In this document: positions 31,374-39,158 of the stretch, one piece after another
How the letters are laid out: each line of letters begins with the position of its first letter
Position numbering within the stretch: the first letter of the stretch is position 1
From: K189A clade bacterium
GTDB lineage: Bacteria > Pseudomonadota > Gammaproteobacteria > Pseudomonadales > Azotimanducaceae
Reading direction: 5' to 3'
Assembly: GCA_902565895.1 (NCBI GenBank)
Contig: CACFGV010000011.1
Span: forward strand, 1-54,463
Length of the DNA: 54,463 nt
Notes under the pieces: model-generated
The model's input: the letters and a program-made list of their open reading frames with translations, nothing else
The model's database searches: none
What the model was told of the DNA's origin: nothing
Translations under genes and position numbers: made by a program

Positions 31374-34130
31374 TTAGGCACGTGGCCGTTGCGCTAGTGC
31401 GGTAAAGAAGCGCACACGCAAAGGTTCGTCGGCGGGGCTCTTTGGCCCACTGGCGCACCAGCGCTCGATCAGTTGTTGACTGTCAACCAACCGCATATTG
31501 CTCAGCCCTTGGTTGATGAGTTCAATCTGTAGCGCCATGCGTTGTTGTTGATCAGCTTCCGGGCTGGGGAGACCCGCAGCAATTTCTGCTTCTAAAGTGA
31601 GCCGATGTAAGTCCTCGGTTTGTGGTTGCCCCGTGCAGCGCTGAGAAAAAACTGCATGAGGAGCCTCGATGGCGCTGTTCGTTTGCTCAGCCTCGCTGAC
31701 TTGAATATCCCAGTTTTGCCATTGCTCCAGGCGTTGGGCTTGTTGGGCTCGTCGCTGGGCTTTAGCACGGTCCTTAATCAGCTGTTCGGCGGCGTTTATA
31801 CGTTTACGGGTTTTGGCATCGATCTTACATACCGCAGCCTGCTCTTCGATGGCTTGAAAACGTTGGCGTAACTCGCCCAGATCGTCGGCCTCGCTGCGCT
31901 GTTCCAGCTCATCTAACGCGCTGTTCACAGCCGCCAATTGCGCCGCCAAAGCGGCCTTGACTGCCCGATAAGCTTTGGCGCGACGATTAAAGACCTGATC
32001 GCAGGCGCTACGAAATGCCTGCCAAGCGCGTTGATCTTCTTTTCTTGGTGCAGGACCGATTTGCTGCCAACGTTGTTGCAGTAGTTTTGCCTGGTCGGTG
32101 GCTTCGTTGTCAGATTCCAACTCTGCAAGCGCTTGGGCTTGGGTAACCAGTTGTTGCTTGAGTTCCAAGTTTTGATTTTTGCTCTGACGAATGTGGTCGT
32201 GCAGTTGCTCTTGCAAGGCTTCGAACTGTTTTTCGACAGGCTTCAGTTTTCGATGATCGCAGGGATAGTGGCTTTGCCACTCAGCACGAGCTTGTCGAGA
32301 AATGCTTTCAAGTTTTTTCAGTTCAGTTTGCTGCCAGTCGGCTTGGGCCAGGAACTCACCCAGCTGTGCGCACAGTTGCCGGCGCTGTTGCAGGTTCGCT
32401 GTGCGCTGTGCCGCTTGATCCGAAAAGTGTGCCTTGCAGGGGGCGAAAGCTTGGTCTGCCAGATCGTCAAAGTGTCTTTGTAAACTTTGTTCGTTGCGTC
32501 GTAAGCGCCCGAGATCGTTCCAGGACTGGCGCAGCTGTTTGAGTCGGTCAGCTTGGTCGGTGGGTGCTAATGGCGTGTCTACGATAGCTTGCAGTTTTGT
32601 TAGTAGTTCCTGACGTTTTGGTTCTGTGGCAAAGTTCCGCCAGTCGTTCATCTCGCCTAACTCGGCGCTGAGTTGGGTAATTTCTTTGTCGCGCTCGCGA
32701 TAGCCAAGCTTTTGCAGTTTGCGGGCTTGAGCCAGATGTTGGGTGCCTTGTTTAAGCTGGCCCTGTGCTAGAGCATCTTTAGCGCTTTGAACGTTGTCTT
32801 TAATCAACGCGCGTGACTTGCTCTGTTGCTCCAATAATTGGGTGACCTCGGTTTGTAGTCGGAGCAGGGTTTGTTTTGCCGCGGTGAGTTGTTGCGGCTC
32901 CGGTAGGTGCTGTGGCCAAGCCAGCTTGTTTATGATCTTGCTGGTACTTTTTAGCCACCTTTGACGCTGTTGGATGAGCGATACCGGTGCCTGAGCGATT
33001 TCCTCACTCGTGAGGGCGTTGGCGACCAAGCTAATGTCTACTTCTGATTCAGAAAGCTCTAGAAGTTTTTTTGCGTATTGCTCTAGCTGCCCAGATAAGC
33101 GCTGGAATGTACGTTGTTGTTCGTCGCTTGCGACATAGTCAACGTTAATTCCAAGCCATTGCCCGTGGATCTTTTGCAGAACCTCCGTTGCGGAGTTCGG
33201 ATCAGTGGACATGTCCTCTGGTTTGCCAAAGAACTGATCGAGCTTGCTTATTACCAACTGATAAGGGTCGTTTGCTGAGCTAGGCGTACTCAGATCCATG
33301 CTTGCCAAAGGGTTTTCTGGGGTATTGGTCGGTGGGGTATCAACATCAAGTTGTTGCAGCGCATGCGATGCCTTTTGCAGAGCCTCCATGGCGAGTTGAC
33401 GATTGTCGCTCAGCAATTTGAGTCGTGTTTTGTGTTGCACCAACGTAGCTAAATCTGCGCGTTCTTCGGCGTGTTTGGCTAGGGTTTTAGCAATGGTCCG
33501 GTCGAGCTCTCGAAGCCTTTCCAGCGCCTGCTCTTGAGCACGCCGAGCCGTTTTGATGGCGTCTAGACGCTCCCGGGCGTGTTTGTGACAGGCTTTATTG
33601 TGACCGCGCGAACACTTTTCTAGTGCGATTAACCCTTTTTCCGAGCGCAACATTGGTTGATTCAGCACATAGGGTTGGTCTTGAGCGTGAGCGCGTATGG
33701 CTAGCGTTGCTAATTGTTCGGGAGTCTTCGCAAGATCCACCAGTGCATGCACTTGGTTAGGGCTGGCGCTGGCAATGCGTTCGTTAATGACTCTTGGGTC
33801 GTTAATGAGGTCTGAGTTTTTGGGGTCAAGTTCAACAATACGTTTTGCCGCAGCGTGTACGGTAAGGTCGCTTGTTAACAACGAGGCTAAGGCGCCTAGA
33901 TCATCAATCCAGGCGACTAAAGCAACTTTAACCTCTATGTTGTCTTCAGCAGCCAACTGTTCATTAAGGAATTGCTTTAGTGGTGCAGGCACTGGCTGCA
34001 ATTCCCCGGAGTCTTGGGCTTGGCGCATCTGCGCCAATAGCGTCAGTCGCTGATCGGCATCACTCTGGCTGAGCTGTTCTATGTATCGCTGTGCGGTGCG
34101 CTGCTCAGAACTGAAGAACTTGGCGAGCAC
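31374..34130 (-). CDS. DUF349-repeat protein (large coiled-coil)
   Basis: 918 residues, GTG start. The chain is rich in Gln, Ala, Glu and Arg and helical throughout, with repeated W-x-x-I/L-G motifs (for example LWQIGPAPRKEDQRAWQAFRSACDQVFNRR and LRQSWNDLGRLRRNEQSLQRHFDDLADQAFAPCKAHF) that define DUF349 repeats; I count at least three. The N-terminal third contains armadillo-like helices. The function of the family is unknown; a cytoplasmic scaffold is plausible. Only 4 bp separate it from the CDGSH gene upstream, so the two are coupled. No membrane segments. Confidence 0.82.
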   Translation of the reverse strand: MLAKFFSSEQRTAQRYIEQLSQSDADQRLTLLAQMRQAQDSGELQPVPAPLKQFLNEQLAAEDNIEVKVALVAWIDDLGALASLLTSDLTVHAAAKRIVELDPKNSDLINDPRVINERIASASPNQVHALVDLAKTPEQLATLAIRAHAQDQPYVLNQPMLRSEKGLIALEKCSRGHNKACHKHARERLDAIKTARRAQEQALERLRELDRTIAKTLAKHAEERADLATLVQHKTRLKLLSDNRQLAMEALQKASHALQQLDVDTPPTNTPENPLASMDLSTPSSANDPYQLVISKLDQFFGKPEDMSTDPNSATEVLQKIHGQWLGINVDYVASDEQQRTFQRLSGQLEQYAKKLLELSESEVDISLVANALTSEEIAQAPVSLIQQRQRWLKSTSKIINKLAWPQHLPEPQQLTAAKQTLLRLQTEVTQLLEQQSKSRALIKDNVQSAKDALAQGQLKQGTQHLAQARKLQKLGYRERDKEITQLSAELGEMNDWRNFATEPKRQELLTKLQAIVDTPLAPTDQADRLKQLRQSWNDLGRLRRNEQSLQRHFDDLADQAFAPCKAHFSDQAAQRTANLQQRRQLCAQLGEFLAQADWQQTELKKLESISRQARAEWQSHYPCDHRKLKPVEKQFEALQEQLHDHIRQSKNQNLELKQQLVTQAQALAELESDNEATDQAKLLQQRWQQIGPAPRKEDQRAWQAFRSACDQVFNRRAKAYRAVKAALAAQLAAVNSALDELEQRSEADDLGELRQRFQAIEEQAAVCKIDAKTRKRINAAEQLIKDRAKAQRRAQQAQRLEQWQNWDIQVSEAEQTNSAIEAPHAVFSQRCTGQPQTEDLHRLTLEAEIAAGLPSPEADQQQRMALQIELINQGLSNMRLVDSQQLIERWCASGPKSPADEPLRVRFFTALAQRPRA

Positions 34131-34134
34131 GGTC

Positions 34135-34377
34135 TCAATCCAGTGCGTTATGACTGCCGTCGCAAAGTGGCGCGCCCTTGGTGTGTTTGCAGGCGCAAAA
34201 ATACAAGGTGCGCGTCTTCTCTGCGGTGTAGCTCATTGGCAAAAAATCGGTGCCCTCATGGGAACCATCGCAAAACGGCTGGCGCTTGCTCTTGCCACAA
34301 GAGCACCAAAAGTATTTGCGTCCTTCTTCGATATCGACGGGCATGGGGGCTTTTTGTGGAATTTCTGGAGTGGCCAT
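34135..34377 (-). CDS. CDGSH iron-sulfur domain protein, two-cluster (tandem) form
   Basis: 80 residues. Two CDGSH motifs: CSCGKSKRQPFCDGSHEG and CACKHTKGAPLCDGSHNAL, each with the C-x-C-x(9-10)-C-x3-H pattern (mitoNEET-like 2Fe-2S site with three cysteines and one histidine). Two complete sites in one short chain define the miner2-like/bacterial tandem group. Predicted to be cytoplasmic, holding two redox-active clusters for electron or cluster transfer. RBS AGAGAG is suitably placed. First gene of a unit with the DUF349 gene. Confidence 0.93.
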   Translation of the reverse strand: MATPEIPQKAPMPVDIEEGRKYFWCSCGKSKRQPFCDGSHEGTDFLPMSYTAEKTRTLYFCACKHTKGAPLCDGSHNALD

Positions 34378-34404
34378 AAATTTCTCTCTTTTGGGTGTCC
34401 TAGT

Positions 34405-34464
34405 TAAGAAAGGGTAAGAAAGGGTAAGAAAGGGTAAGAAAGGGTAAGAAAGGTTAAGAAAAGT
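34405..34464. repeat. 10-bp tandem repeat array (unit TAAGAAAGGG, about six copies)
   Basis: Four exact copies of TAAGAAAGGG (34405-34444) followed by three decaying ones, TAAGAAAGGT, TAAGAAAAGT and TATGAAAACT, the last of which runs into the end of the crotonase gene (stop at 34464-34466). The array sits in the 86-bp gap between that gene and the CDGSH gene. One unit is close to one helical turn, and the exact copies make slippage-driven length variation likely. Confidence 0.9.
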
Positions 34465-35321
34465 TATGAAAACTTGCGTTCATCCCACCACGGGAAGAAC
34501 TCTGGCATGTCGTTAGATACCTGGCACGGGTAGTTGGCGTCACGCTTTTCTAAAAATGATTCAACGCCTTCTTTAGAGTCGGCTGAGCGACCGCGGTAAT
34601 AGATACCGCGAGAGTCAATCTTGTGTGCCTCCATGGGGTGATCCGCGCCAAGCATTTTCCACATCATGTGGCGCAGCAGTGCTACCGAAACAGGGGCCGT
34701 GTTGTCACGAATTTCTGCGGCAATTTCCCGGGCCTGTATCAGCAAATCATCAGGTTCGTGCAGGCTCCGCAGCAGTCCGCCGTCCATGGCTTCTTGGGCG
34801 GGGAAGACCTTGCCCGAGTAACACCACTCTAGCGCTTTGCTGATGCCCACTGCGCGGGGCAAGAAGTAGCTGGAGCAGGCCTCTGGCACGATACCGCGTC
34901 GGGCAAAAACAAAACCAAATTTTGCTTGGGTTGACGCAAGACGTATGTCCATAGCTAACGTCATTGTGACACCCACACCAACAGCGGGACCGTTAATGGC
35001 AGCAATGATTGGTTTATTGAGTTCGTACAGCCGCAAGGTCAAGCGACCACCGCCGTCTGGATTGATACCGCTGCTGCGGTCAGATCGGGCGTCGCTATTA
35101 AACGTATTGCCGCCGCTGGACAAATCTGCTCCAGCGCAGAATGCGCGCCCGGCGCCAGTCACAATGATGGCCTTTATCTCATCATCAGCGTCCGCACGAT
35201 CACAGGCATCTAGCAGCTCTTCGAGCATCGGTGTGTTAAAGGCATTGAGCGCTTCGGGCCTATTTAGGGTAATGGTTAAAATACCGTCTTCGACATCGTA
35301 CAAAATAGTGCTGTAACTCAC
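34464..35321 (-). CDS. Enoyl-CoA hydratase/isomerase (crotonase) family protein
   Basis: 285 residues, GTG start with GGGGGG 4-9 bp upstream. Crotonase fold: LNRPEALNAFNTPMLEE, AFCAGADLSSGGN (oxyanion hole), AAINGPAVGVGVTMTLAMDIRLAS and KFGFVFARRGIVPEACSSYFLPRAVG. The first glutamate position of classical hydratases is not kept, but VPEACSS offers a glutamate near the second site, which suits isomerase-type members. C-terminus NDMPEFFPWWDERKF. Acts on a CoA thioester in the cytoplasm. Divergent from the acyl-CoA dehydrogenase pair, which makes a shared substrate likely. Confidence 0.87.
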   Translation of the reverse strand: MSYSTILYDVEDGILTITLNRPEALNAFNTPMLEELLDACDRADADDEIKAIIVTGAGRAFCAGADLSSGGNTFNSDARSDRSSGINPDGGGRLTLRLYELNKPIIAAINGPAVGVGVTMTLAMDIRLASTQAKFGFVFARRGIVPEACSSYFLPRAVGISKALEWCYSGKVFPAQEAMDGGLLRSLHEPDDLLIQAREIAAEIRDNTAPVSVALLRHMMWKMLGADHPMEAHKIDSRGIYYRGRSADSKEGVESFLEKRDANYPCQVSNDMPEFFPWWDERKFS

Positions 35322-35394
35322 GTATCCCCCCAGAGTGTGTCAACAAATAAGCACGTTATGGTGCCTATGTCCGGATAATTTTTCTATGATCGTC

Positions 35395-35427
35395 ACTCAA
35401 CAAACAGAAATATCTGTTGAGTTTTTG
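35395..35427 (+). other. Hairpin with T run in a divergent promoter region
   Basis: ACTCAACA (35395-35402) pairs with TGTTGAGT (35415-35422), and an inner ACAGA/TCTGT pairing is an alternative, followed by five T. It lies between two divergent starts and just upstream of the plus-strand acyl-CoA dehydrogenase gene, so it is either a leader hairpin or an operator. Nothing else is recognised in 35322-35448. Confidence 0.4.
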
Positions 35428-35448
35428 TAGCCAATCTTAGAACAAATC

Positions 35449-36633
35449 ATGCGATCTGAGTTTTCTGAGTCAGAACAAGCATTTGCCGATCAAGTAGAAG
35501 GTTTTATCACCGAGCATTGGTTGGATAGAGCCGACCCTCAGCGGCGCCTGCGTGCGTGGCTGAACGACGACGACACCCAAGCGTTGCGTCGGCATTGGTA
35601 CCAAGCTCTAGTTGCGGCAGGTTGGGCGGTTCCCCACTGGCCTGCACAATTCGGTGGTTGTAACTGGTCAGCAGCGCAATTGCATATCTGGTTTAGCGCC
35701 TGTATTCGGCATCAAACGCCGTCAGTGCTTACCTTTGCCACAGCCTATGTGGGGCCGCTGCTCATGGAATTCGGTAATTCACAACAACAAGCACTGCTGC
35801 CAAAGATTGCTCGATTTGAAGCAAGCTGGTGTTTGGGTTGGGCAGAGCCGGGCAAAATGCTAGATGACTTTGCGTTGACCACCCGTATCCGACGACATCA
35901 ATCAGACCCCGGCAAGATGTATGTGACTGGTACCAAAACCAGAGTAGTGGAGGGCATGCAAGCGCTTTGGATGCTGGGTATTGGGCGCTTAGACGAAAAA
36001 GAGATAGGTGTCTTTCTATTGCCCCTCGACCAAGGCGGTGTCAGTCGTACCCCGAAAGCCGCGCTGGCAACAGGTCAGCCGATGGCTGAAATTCAGATGC
36101 AAGATGCCGTTTTACCGGCGTGGGGGACTTTGTCCTTAAGCACCGAGATGTTGCGTCGGCGGTTATCCGGCTTGGCAGAGTCTGACCTGACTTCTTTGGC
36201 CGACAGCGGCGCGTTAACTGATCAGGTACAGCGACTCAAGGCTCAGTTACAAAACGAGGACAATGTAGAACAGGGTCTGGTGCGAGACTGCGATGCCTTG
36301 GCGGTAGAGATACTGGGCCTAAAGGCTATGGAGCAACGCATTGTTCAGTCGAATGGCGCGAAATCCTCGAACGATCTGCCGCCGACAGCTGTGCGATTGC
36401 GCGCGCAATCCCTTTGGAGCAAATTAAGCGAGTTACAAATCGCTGCATTCGGGTATTATGCGTTGCCCTTCGTTGACGGCGCGCTGTCCGACAATGAAGG
36501 GCCGATCGACCCACGTCGATCTTCGGGGGATATGGACATGACCATGGTTATGCGTCGAATGCTGTCCCCTAATGTCGCGACGGAATTAGCATTAGACCCT
36601 CGCGACGTGTTGGCCCAGGAGCACGATCAATAG
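35449..36633 (+). CDS. Divergent acyl-CoA dehydrogenase family protein (possible subunit of a heteromeric enzyme)
   Basis: 394 residues. The N-terminal two thirds follow the acyl-CoA dehydrogenase fold: MRSEFSESEQAFADQVEGFI, LVAAGWAVPHWPAQFGGCNWSAAQ (with the W-P-x-x-F-G-G turn), FEASWCLGWAEPGKMLDDFALTTRI and VTGTKTRVV. The C-terminal domain is much altered: the RxxFG substrate helix and the usual H-G-G-x-G loop cannot be recognised, and the TSE-base loop is replaced by RRSSGDMDMTMVMRRMLSPN. Together with the next gene it resembles the two-gene alpha2beta2 dehydrogenases of steroid side-chain catabolism. No good RBS. Confidence 0.75.
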   Translation: MRSEFSESEQAFADQVEGFITEHWLDRADPQRRLRAWLNDDDTQALRRHWYQALVAAGWAVPHWPAQFGGCNWSAAQLHIWFSACIRHQTPSVLTFATAYVGPLLMEFGNSQQQALLPKIARFEASWCLGWAEPGKMLDDFALTTRIRRHQSDPGKMYVTGTKTRVVEGMQALWMLGIGRLDEKEIGVFLLPLDQGGVSRTPKAALATGQPMAEIQMQDAVLPAWGTLSLSTEMLRRRLSGLAESDLTSLADSGALTDQVQRLKAQLQNEDNVEQGLVRDCDALAVEILGLKAMEQRIVQSNGAKSSNDLPPTAVRLRAQSLWSKLSELQIAAFGYYALPFVDGALSDNEGPIDPRRSSGDMDMTMVMRRMLSPNVATELALDPRDVLAQEHDQ

Positions 36634-36683
36634 CAAGGGCGACCGTGCAGTTAAACTCATATGTTGGTTAAAGAGGTAGGTTG

Positions 36684-37814
36684 ATGGACTTTTCCTTCAC
36701 AGAAGAACAAACCCTATTACAAGAGAGCGTTTCGCGTTTTATGCAAAACGACTATGGATTTGAGGCTCGGCAAAAAAACGCAAGTACCGAACAAGGCTTC
36801 AGCGCCGAAAATTGGCAAACCTTTGCTGAACTTGGCTGGTTAGGTGTGCCTTTCAGCGAAGCCGACGGCGGCTTTGGCGGTGGTGCCATTGAAACAGCCC
36901 TGATGTCTGAACAATTTGGCCGCGGGTTATTGATCGAACCGTTCTTAGCGACGGTAATTTTGGCTGGTGGTGTGATTAAGCACGGCGGCAGCGAGGAACA
37001 AAAGAGCCAATACTTACCCGGCATCATCGACGGTTCTAAACACGCTGCGTTGGCGTTTGTAGAACCCCAAGCACGTTTCAACATTGCAGATATCACCACC
37101 ACAGCCACCGCTGATGGCGACGGTTATGTATTGAACGGTTATAAGGCGGTTGTGCTGAATGGCCCACAAGCGGACTTCTTGGTCGTCAGCGCGCGCACCT
37201 CTGGTGAGCAGCGAGACGAGGACGGTGTGTCCTTGTTTGTGATGGATGCTGCTACTGCGGGCATATCCCGGCGTGACTACCCAACAGTAGACGCTTTCCG
37301 GGCGTCTGAGATCACGTTTGAAAACGTCAAGATAGGCGCTGACAGTCTGATTGGAGAAGCGGGCAAGGGGTTGCCAATTTTGCAGCAAGCCATTGACGAT
37401 GGCGTGCTTTCGGTGGGTGCCGAAGCGGTAGGGTGTATGGAAGTGCTGTACAAAGATACGGTTGAATATTGCAAGCAGCGTGAACAGTTCGGCCAGCCGA
37501 TTGGTAAGTTTCAGGTCCTGCAACATCGTATGGTAGATATGTTCATGGAGCATGAGCAATCGAAATCACTGATGTTTATGGCCGCCATGCGCATGGCCGA
37601 AGGCTATGGCGCGGAAGCGCAAAAGGCGGTCAGTGCTTTCAAGGTGCAGGTGGGCAAGTCAGGTAAATTCGTCGGCCAGAACGCAGTCCAGTTGCACGGC
37701 GGTATGGGAATGACCGAAGAGCTAAACATTGGTCACTATTTCAAACGGTTAACGATTATCGACACGCTGTTTGGAAACGTTGACTTCCATCTACAGAGGT
37801 TTGGCGCACTCTAG
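36684..37814 (+). CDS. Acyl-CoA dehydrogenase family protein (possible partner subunit)
   Basis: 376 residues from ATG 36684 (a TTG directly before it at 36681 is in frame). Complete fold: MDFSFTEEQTLLQESVSRFM, LGWLGVPFSEADGGFGGGAIETALM, ALAFVEPQARFNIADITTTA, CKQREQFGQPIGKFQVLQHRMVDMFME and AVQLHGGMGMTEELNIGHYFKRLTIIDTLFGNVDFHLQR. The canonical catalytic-base loop is replaced by TIIDTLFGN, so activity probably depends on a partner. It follows the divergent paralogue by 50 bp, as in heteromeric FadE pairs. Electrons would go to ETF. Confidence 0.9.
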   Translation: MDFSFTEEQTLLQESVSRFMQNDYGFEARQKNASTEQGFSAENWQTFAELGWLGVPFSEADGGFGGGAIETALMSEQFGRGLLIEPFLATVILAGGVIKHGGSEEQKSQYLPGIIDGSKHAALAFVEPQARFNIADITTTATADGDGYVLNGYKAVVLNGPQADFLVVSARTSGEQRDEDGVSLFVMDAATAGISRRDYPTVDAFRASEITFENVKIGADSLIGEAGKGLPILQQAIDDGVLSVGAEAVGCMEVLYKDTVEYCKQREQFGQPIGKFQVLQHRMVDMFMEHEQSKSLMFMAAMRMAEGYGAEAQKAVSAFKVQVGKSGKFVGQNAVQLHGGMGMTEELNIGHYFKRLTIIDTLFGNVDFHLQRFGAL

Positions 37815-37834
37815 TTTCCTCTATATAGGCTGAC

Positions 37835-37874
37835 GCTTCGTTGGTGCTTGCTGCTCCGCAGCAGCCAACGAAGC
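37835..37874. other. Strong imperfect hairpin between two catabolic genes
   Basis: GCTTCGTTG (37835-37843) pairs with CAACGAAGC (37866-37874), and inside it GCTGCT (37850-37855) pairs with AGCAGC (37860-37865), leaving a six-base bulge on one side. No T tract follows on either strand. It could be a REP-like stabilising element or a Rho-independent structure without U-tail. Confidence 0.4.
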
Positions 37875-37938
37875 CCACCGCGCCATTGCGCCTAAGTCAA
37901 TTTCGAGTACCCTTCGGTCATGGGTTATAGGAGGGGTT

Positions 37939-38820
37939 ATGGCTCGTTGGGAAAGCAATCAACCATCTATTCCGGACTGGTTCTGGCAAGCGGTAGACAC
38001 TGAGGCGGAAAGTCGCTCGGTAGAGGTCGACGAATGCGATGTTGCGTACCGATATTACCCCTCTGAGGGCAAGCCCGGTCTATTACTGATTCATGGTATG
38101 AACGCGCACTCGCGATGGTGGGATTTCATCGCACCACAGCTGTTAGATCAATTTGCAGTTGCGGCTATGGACCTCACTGGAATGGGCGATTCTGATTACC
38201 GCTACAAATACTCTGCTGCTACCTACGCCGATGAAATTACTGCGGTCTTGGATGATGTGGGATTTGGCAATGACGCCATAGTGGTAGCCCACAGCTTTGG
38301 CGGTTATATGGCAGTCAAGGCGGCTAACATCTACCCCAATCGCTTTCGCGCTTTGGTGCTCGTGGATTCGGGTATTCGTCACCCTGACGATCCCATCCCA
38401 GATCGACCCAACATGGGTGGCATGCAGGGCAAGGTGTATCCCGACCGCGATACTGCATTAATGCGTTTTCGGTTACAGCCGCCCCAGCCCTGCGAAAATG
38501 AATACATACTTCAATACATTGCACGTAACTCTCTGATGCGGGTGAATGGGGGATGGGCATGGAAGTTTGATGAAGACTTGCTCACCACGCTAACTGAAGT
38601 TGAACGTCAACCAGAGGATTACGCGGCACTGACGCTACCTGTTGCGCTAATTTACGGTGCTGACAGCGAGCTATTCTCTGCACGAACCTTGGCCTACATG
38701 CAGCAACTCATTCCACAAAATTTCCCACATAAAGCCATTTCGCAAGCTCAGCACCACGTGTTCTTGGATCAACCCCTGGAATTTGTTGCGGCTGTGAAAG
38801 AGATTACCCAACAGCTTTAA
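37939..38820 (+). CDS. Alpha/beta-fold hydrolase
   Basis: 293 residues with an excellent AGGAGGGG ribosome site. LLLIHGMNAHSRWWDFIAPQLL (oxyanion, about 48-69), AMDLTGMGDSD, nucleophile elbow VVAHSFGGYM with Ser119, acid strand VALIYGADSELF, and catalytic His in SQAQHHVFLDQP. Epoxide hydrolase or carboxyl-esterase-like fold; substrate unknown. Follows the acyl-CoA dehydrogenase pair by 124 bp, with a strong hairpin between, so cotranscription is possible but not certain. Confidence 0.86.
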   Translation: MARWESNQPSIPDWFWQAVDTEAESRSVEVDECDVAYRYYPSEGKPGLLLIHGMNAHSRWWDFIAPQLLDQFAVAAMDLTGMGDSDYRYKYSAATYADEITAVLDDVGFGNDAIVVAHSFGGYMAVKAANIYPNRFRALVLVDSGIRHPDDPIPDRPNMGGMQGKVYPDRDTALMRFRLQPPQPCENEYILQYIARNSLMRVNGGWAWKFDEDLLTTLTEVERQPEDYAALTLPVALIYGADSELFSARTLAYMQQLIPQNFPHKAISQAQHHVFLDQPLEFVAAVKEITQQL

Positions 38821-38952
38821 CCTTCTCTAAGAGGCATCGGGCACGTCGCTTCGGCTCCTGGTGCGGGGTGTAACCGTAATACCCAACGGTGTAGTTTGGT
38901 AGCAGTTCGCGCTGCTCAGTCCAGTATTTTTTTGATTTTTGTCTACTAATAG

Positions 38953-38981
38953 TTGACGAACATAAAAGCAGTTGTTAGAAC
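38953..38981 (+). promoter_or_regulatory. Candidate sigma70-type promoter for the TonB-dependent receptor gene
   Basis: TTGACG (38953-38958), 17-bp spacer, TAGAAC (38976-38981). It would give a 5' leader of about 170 nt before the GTG at 39159. In the remaining part of the 338-bp gap (38821-39158) I see only small unremarkable inverted repeats (for example GCAG/CTGC near 38905) and the AAAGGGGAAA ribosome site at the end. Confidence 0.4.
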
Positions 38982-39158
38982 CAGACATGAGGGTTGAGGT
39001 CTGACATGTAAAACCTGGCGAAAGTGCACATTCGTTGCTACCCGTCAGGTATCGCAGTGACAAACCGAACACGCTTAAGGCTCGAAAATGAATTGGGGAC
39101 GAGGTTCAAATAAATCTCGCGGGCAGCGGCTAGCTGCTTTGTAAAAAAGGGGAAATAA

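Noticed and set aside
34081-34407. Plus-strand ORF over the CDGSH gene
   Set aside because: Antisense shadow of a gene with two intact CDGSH motifs.
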